Source: Synergistes sp. (lineage in GTDB: Bacteria; Synergistota; Synergistia; Synergistales; Synergistaceae). From it: a stretch of 37,866 nucleotides of DNA. The notes beneath the pieces were generated by a model that was not told the origin of the DNA, ran no database searches, and was given only the letters and a program-made list of their open reading frames with translations. Where the stretch lies: contig JAUNMU010000004.1 in assembly GCA_030531745.1 (NCBI GenBank), positions 1 to 37,866 on the forward strand, read 5' to 3'. The translations under genes were made by a program, and so were the position numbers. Numbering within the stretch: the stretch's first letter is position 1; every line of letters starts with the position of its first letter. Of the stretch, positions 34,579 to 37,866 are shown one piece after another.

Positions 34579-36204
34579 CTATTTAATGTATCTGATTTTT
34601 CCGTCAACAACTGTCAGACCGATCTCAATTTTATCAATCTCTTCTTCATGGACAGTGAAAGGATCCTGCATACACGCAATGAAATCAGCAGCCTTGCCTT
34701 TTTCAAGCGTGCCGCGCCACGCAAGTTCACCGCAGACATTTGATCCTCCGCTTGTGTAAACTGCAAATGCCTCAACTCTGTCAAGACGCTGCGATGGAAT
34801 CCAACCGTGTTCCGGCTTACCGCGTTTATCACGGCGAGTCATTGACGTGACAATGCCCGTAAAGGGATCTGACGGTGCGATGGGGGCATTTGATCCGGCG
34901 CCGACCGGAATTCCGGAAGCTATCATTGTTTTCCATGCGTAGCTGCTTCTCGCACGTTCTGCACCGAGTCTTGACATAATAATGCTCCAGTCCGATGAAA
35001 TAAATACAGGCTGAATATCCGCCATTACGCCAAGTGTCACCATGCGTGCGCAAAGATCATCCGGCATCACCTGACAGTGAATTATTCTGTGCCGAACGTG
35101 GCTGTGCGTTTTATTTGCCGCGTACTCAACAGCGTTTAATGAACGCTCTATGGCTCCGTCACCGACTGCACAGAATGCAACAAGCATACCGGCCTCCTGT
35201 GCCAAAGCCGTCATTTCGTTGAGTTCTTCCTGTGTGTGTAAATATACGCCTCTGTTTCCCGGATCATCGTTGTAGTCCTCGCGAAGTGCAGCTGTGTATG
35301 CGCCCAAAGAACCGTCTACCTGTATTTTCAGAGGACCGGAACGGAAATATCTGCTGTGTCTGAGGTGTGAGCCGTGTCGCACAAACTCCGACAATTCTTT
35401 TATATTTTGAAAGGGCCACTGCTCTGTAAGTCTCAGCGGAACTTTATCTTTTGCGTCAAGGTTTTCGTATAATGAAAATACTCTATCCGGGTCACCAACG
35501 ACTGCAACATCGTCTGTCTGTACGGATGTCACTCCGCGCTTTATAAGCTGCTGCGCGGCAAGCGAGAAACATCTTTCCAACGTATCTTCATTTACTTTCG
35601 GAATACGCATTTTTGTCCAATGTACTGCGGCTCCTCCCATAACTCCGTTCGGTTCGCCGTTGTCATCAAGAAACATTGTTCCTCCGTGGATTTCAAGATC
35701 CCGCGTTATTCCAAGCACCTCAATCGCCTTGCTGTTGAGAGAGACTACAGTTCCGCATGAGCGTTCAAACAACATCGGCATATCTGTTGAAATTTTGTCC
35801 AAATCATATCTGTTAGGATAACGCTTTTCTTCAAGTTTTTCCTCATTCCAGCCCACTGCATAAAGCCATCCGTTGTCTGCCGGAGAGTGAACGGCAAAAA
35901 ATTTCCTTGCCGCAGATATAATTCTGTTTATTGACGACACCCGAGAGAGATCCAGCATCTGTGCAGCGATTCCAGAAAGGAGAACGGAAATGTGCGTATC
36001 CGTAAAGCCGGGCAAAATGAATGCGCCCTTCATGTCAAGGACTATTGTCTTTGTATCGCACATTTTAAGAATATCCGCATTGCTTCCAACGCTTTCAATG
36101 ATACCCGCACGAGCAAAAAGTGCCTGAGCACGCCCGGGGTACGCCATGGGATAGATAATACCGTTTATAAGTGCGATAGAATCTGCTCGTGTAACATCCG
36201 GCAT
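34579..36204 (-). CDS. YtcJ-like amidohydrolase family protein with altered metal site
   Basis: The 541 residues match the Amidohydro_3/YtcJ family across their length: GFTDTH (66-71), NSKAIEVLGI, the KIQVDGSLGAYTAALRE lysine motif (K293), RHRIIHCQ (H376) and the C-terminal EKGKAADFI. Several expected metal or active-site residues are replaced. HxH is H71-I-S73, the GH after the RSC motif is T152, the His before the xGDGA motif is C345, and the catalytic Asp of GSD is N439. The carboxylated-lysine position and one His remain. It may use a different metal or have lost hydrolase activity. It lies between pepA and recD2 with short gaps. Confidence 0.8.
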   Translation of the reverse strand: MPDVTRADSIALINGIIYPMAYPGRAQALFARAGIIESVGSNADILKMCDTKTIVLDMKGAFILPGFTDTHISVLLSGIAAQMLDLSRVSSINRIISAARKFFAVHSPADNGWLYAVGWNEEKLEEKRYPNRYDLDKISTDMPMLFERSCGTVVSLNSKAIEVLGITRDLEIHGGTMFLDDNGEPNGVMGGAAVHWTKMRIPKVNEDTLERCFSLAAQQLIKRGVTSVQTDDVAVVGDPDRVFSLYENLDAKDKVPLRLTEQWPFQNIKELSEFVRHGSHLRHSRYFRSGPLKIQVDGSLGAYTAALREDYNDDPGNRGVYLHTQEELNEMTALAQEAGMLVAFCAVGDGAIERSLNAVEYAANKTHSHVRHRIIHCQVMPDDLCARMVTLGVMADIQPVFISSDWSIIMSRLGAERARSSYAWKTMIASGIPVGAGSNAPIAPSDPFTGIVTSMTRRDKRGKPEHGWIPSQRLDRVEAFAVYTSGGSNVCGELAWRGTLEKGKAADFIACMQDPFTVHEEEIDKIEIGLTVVDGKIRYIK

Positions 36205-36231
36205 ATTTACAAACCTGCCCTGATCAAAAGA

Positions 36232-37692
36232 CTACAGCCCTTTAAGAAGTTCTATTATCGTTCGTGTTCCAAAACCGGTCGCACCTTTCACATAGTAGCT
36301 GAACGGGTTCTCAACAAAATCTGTTCCGGCTATATCAAGGTGAATCCACGGAATATCCTTGTCAACAAAGGCTTCAAGGAACATCGCAGCCGTAATTGCA
36401 CCACCGTAGCGTCCGGCGGAATTTACCAAATCGGCAAACGGAGATTTTATCTGTTTGCGAAGATTGGGATCCGTCATCGGAAGCTGCCAGAATGACTCTC
36501 CGCTTCGCTTCGCCGCAGCAAGAAGCTTGTCCGCAAACTCTTGATTATTCGTGAATACCCCTGCCGTTGAATTGCCGAGGGCAACGGCGCAAGCTCCGGT
36601 AAGCGTGGCTATATCAAGTATGCAGTCGGGTTTCATCTCCGATGCGCAGCAGAGCGCGTCTGCAAGTGTGAGGCGTCCCTCAGCATCGGTATTGTTCACC
36701 TCTATCGTCTTGCCGTTCCTTGCGCGCAGAATATCATCGGGTCTGTATGCGCTGCCTCCTGGCATATTTTCAGCCGCAGCGGAAAGAGCCGTGACTTTCC
36801 ACGGAAGATCAAGCTGTGCGGCAGCGGCTATCGCTGCAAATACACAGCAAGCACCGGACTTATCTCCTTTCATCGTAAGCATAAAACTATCGGGCTTAAT
36901 ATTCAGCCCACCGCTGTCAAATGTAAGTCCTTTGCCGACTATAACAATATGCCCCTTTGGAGTACATTTCGGAGTATATGTAAGACGAATGAATCTCGGT
37001 TTGTTAGCAGATCCGCTGCCAACGGCAAAATACGCACCCATCTTTTCGGCCTCAATGCGCTTTTCGTCCCACACTTCATATTCAAGACAGAATTTATCCG
37101 CGAGCTTCCGAGCCTCTTCCGCAAGCGCCGACGGTGTTATGCGGTTGCCCGGTTCGTTTTCAATATCGCGTGCCCACATCTGTGCTTCTGCCGATATAAC
37201 GCCTTGCTTTACACTGTCAGGGTCAGCACCTGCTATTGTGATCTGCTCCGGCGAGCAGAAATTATCGTGTTCGTTCTTTGTTTTGTATTTATGAAAGCGG
37301 TAAGATGCAAGAGCCGCCCCTTCCGCGACCGCCGCAGAGCGCGCCGCGTCCTTTGGATCTTCAATGGTTATTGAAAGAGTTTTAACGCCTCTTTCGGCAG
37401 CTGCGCGTGCGGCACGAAATGACGCAGTACGCAGAGCATTGTTTTTATTGTATTCCTTGCCGTCTACGCCGGATATAAATACATAACGCACATTCCTATC
37501 TGCTGTCGGAATCGTCAGAAGAGAACCTTCCTCCGCGCTGAAATTTGCATTTACCGCTATCCTGCGGCACATATCCCGCATTTCTCCACGCAGCGGATCC
37601 AACGAAATGGACTCAGCTGTGCCTTTTTCAACGATAATTGCGATTCCCTGCATATCTTCTGCGTTTAAGTTTTCACATTGAAACTTTGTCAT
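36232..37692 (-). CDS. pepA: Leucyl aminopeptidase (M17)
   Basis: This 486-residue cytosolic metallo-aminopeptidase removes N-terminal residues from peptides. The M17 signature NTDAEGRL (334-341) is complete, and KGLTFDSGG (254-262) and MKGDKSGA (274-281) supply metal ligands and the catalytic lysine. The N-terminal roughly 160 residues are the usual less-conserved domain. GGAGG stands 9 bases before the ATG. It has its own extended -10 promoter at 37765-37773 and probably leads an operon with the amidohydrolase and recD2. Confidence 0.96.
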   Translation of the reverse strand: MTKFQCENLNAEDMQGIAIIVEKGTAESISLDPLRGEMRDMCRRIAVNANFSAEEGSLLTIPTADRNVRYVFISGVDGKEYNKNNALRTASFRAARAAAERGVKTLSITIEDPKDAARSAAVAEGAALASYRFHKYKTKNEHDNFCSPEQITIAGADPDSVKQGVISAEAQMWARDIENEPGNRITPSALAEEARKLADKFCLEYEVWDEKRIEAEKMGAYFAVGSGSANKPRFIRLTYTPKCTPKGHIVIVGKGLTFDSGGLNIKPDSFMLTMKGDKSGACCVFAAIAAAAQLDLPWKVTALSAAAENMPGGSAYRPDDILRARNGKTIEVNNTDAEGRLTLADALCCASEMKPDCILDIATLTGACAVALGNSTAGVFTNNQEFADKLLAAAKRSGESFWQLPMTDPNLRKQIKSPFADLVNSAGRYGGAITAAMFLEAFVDKDIPWIHLDIAGTDFVENPFSYYVKGATGFGTRTIIELLKGL

Positions 37693-37764
37693 TTATATTT
37701 CCTCCATAAAACTGCTGTAATGAATTTTATAAGTATTCAGCGTGTCTCTACAACACTTTGTCAG

Positions 37765-37773
37765 ATTATAGCA
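37765..37773 (-). promoter_or_regulatory. Extended -10 promoter of pepA
   Basis: TGCTATAAT on the minus strand is a perfect extended -10, about 75 bases before the pepA ATG. There is no good -35. Confidence 0.6.
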
Positions 37774-37822
37774 TAATTCTTATGAAAATTTGACCTACGG
37801 TTATGATTTCAGTAATTTCGCT

Positions 37823-37852
37823 TGCGGCAGATTTTGATAAATATGCTAAAAT
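37823..37852 (+). promoter_or_regulatory. Possible divergent promoter at the right edge
   Basis: TGCTAAAAT (37844-37852) is an extended -10-like element on the + strand. TTGCGG lies 19 bases before its TAAAAT. If real, it drives a gene lying to the right of the window, divergent from pepA. Confidence 0.3.
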
Positions 37853-37866
37853 CTGTGTAGCCATAC

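Noticed and set aside
36551-37294. 247-codon open frame on the + strand
   Set aside because: Antisense to pepA, with a serine/proline/alanine-rich translation typical of reverse reading of a coding gene.
1-37866. Mobile elements, CRISPR arrays and tRNA genes
   Set aside because: I found no transposase or integrase, no regularly spaced direct repeats and no cloverleaf with a GGTTCGA-type loop on either strand by eye; a tRNAscan and repeat search would be decisive.

Overview
The window is a housekeeping region of a bacterial chromosome of intermediate GC content. I see no insertion sequence, prophage, CRISPR array or tRNA. The best guess at the organism is a Gram-negative anaerobe of the Synergistota. 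The reasons are a complete murein/division (dcw) cluster with a meso-DAP type MurE, a SPOR protein and a radical SAM gene directly after ftsZ, and a molybdopterin operon with a MoeA-PBP fusion and an unusual MogA fusion. This placement is inference from architecture and recall; no marker here proves it, and a Firmicutes-like lineage is not excluded.

Layout. At 184-1485 on the + strand lie a ProC-like oxidoreductase and an O6-alkylguanine-DNA alkyltransferase, preceded by an extended -10 promoter and closed by a bidirectional hairpin at 1484-1522. Everything after that reads on the minus strand, so transcription runs right to left: pepA, a YtcJ-type amidohydrolase with altered active-site residues, recD2, a structured intergenic stretch, rnpB with its own promoter and terminator, then the dcw cluster mraZ-rsmH-ftsL-ftsI-murE-murF-mraY-murD-ftsW-murG-murC-murB-ftsQ-ftsA-ftsZ. 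A radical SAM protein and a SPOR protein follow, then molybdenum cofactor genes moeA, moeA-PBP, moaA, moaC, a flavin split-barrel gene, cstA, and mogA fused to an unidentified N-terminal domain. Two PLP aminotransferases with their own promoter complete the run.

How it works together. The dcw genes make UDP-MurNAc-pentapeptide (MurB, C, D, E, F), lipid I and II (MraY, MurG), and the FtsZ/A/Q/L/W/I division machine. MraZ probably represses the cluster from repeated AAAGTG-type boxes overlapping its promoter. There is no ddl between murB and ftsQ. Many junctions overlap by ATGA or TTGA, which points to translational coupling. From mraZ to the cofactor genes there is no recognisable terminator, so division and molybdopterin genes may share transcripts. 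Candidate internal promoters lie before ftsA and before cstA.

Most of the window is ordinary. The parts worth a second look are the amidohydrolase with substituted metal ligands, the MogA fusion with a histidine tail, the hairpin-rich stretch between recD2 and rnpB, and the joining of cell division to cofactor synthesis.
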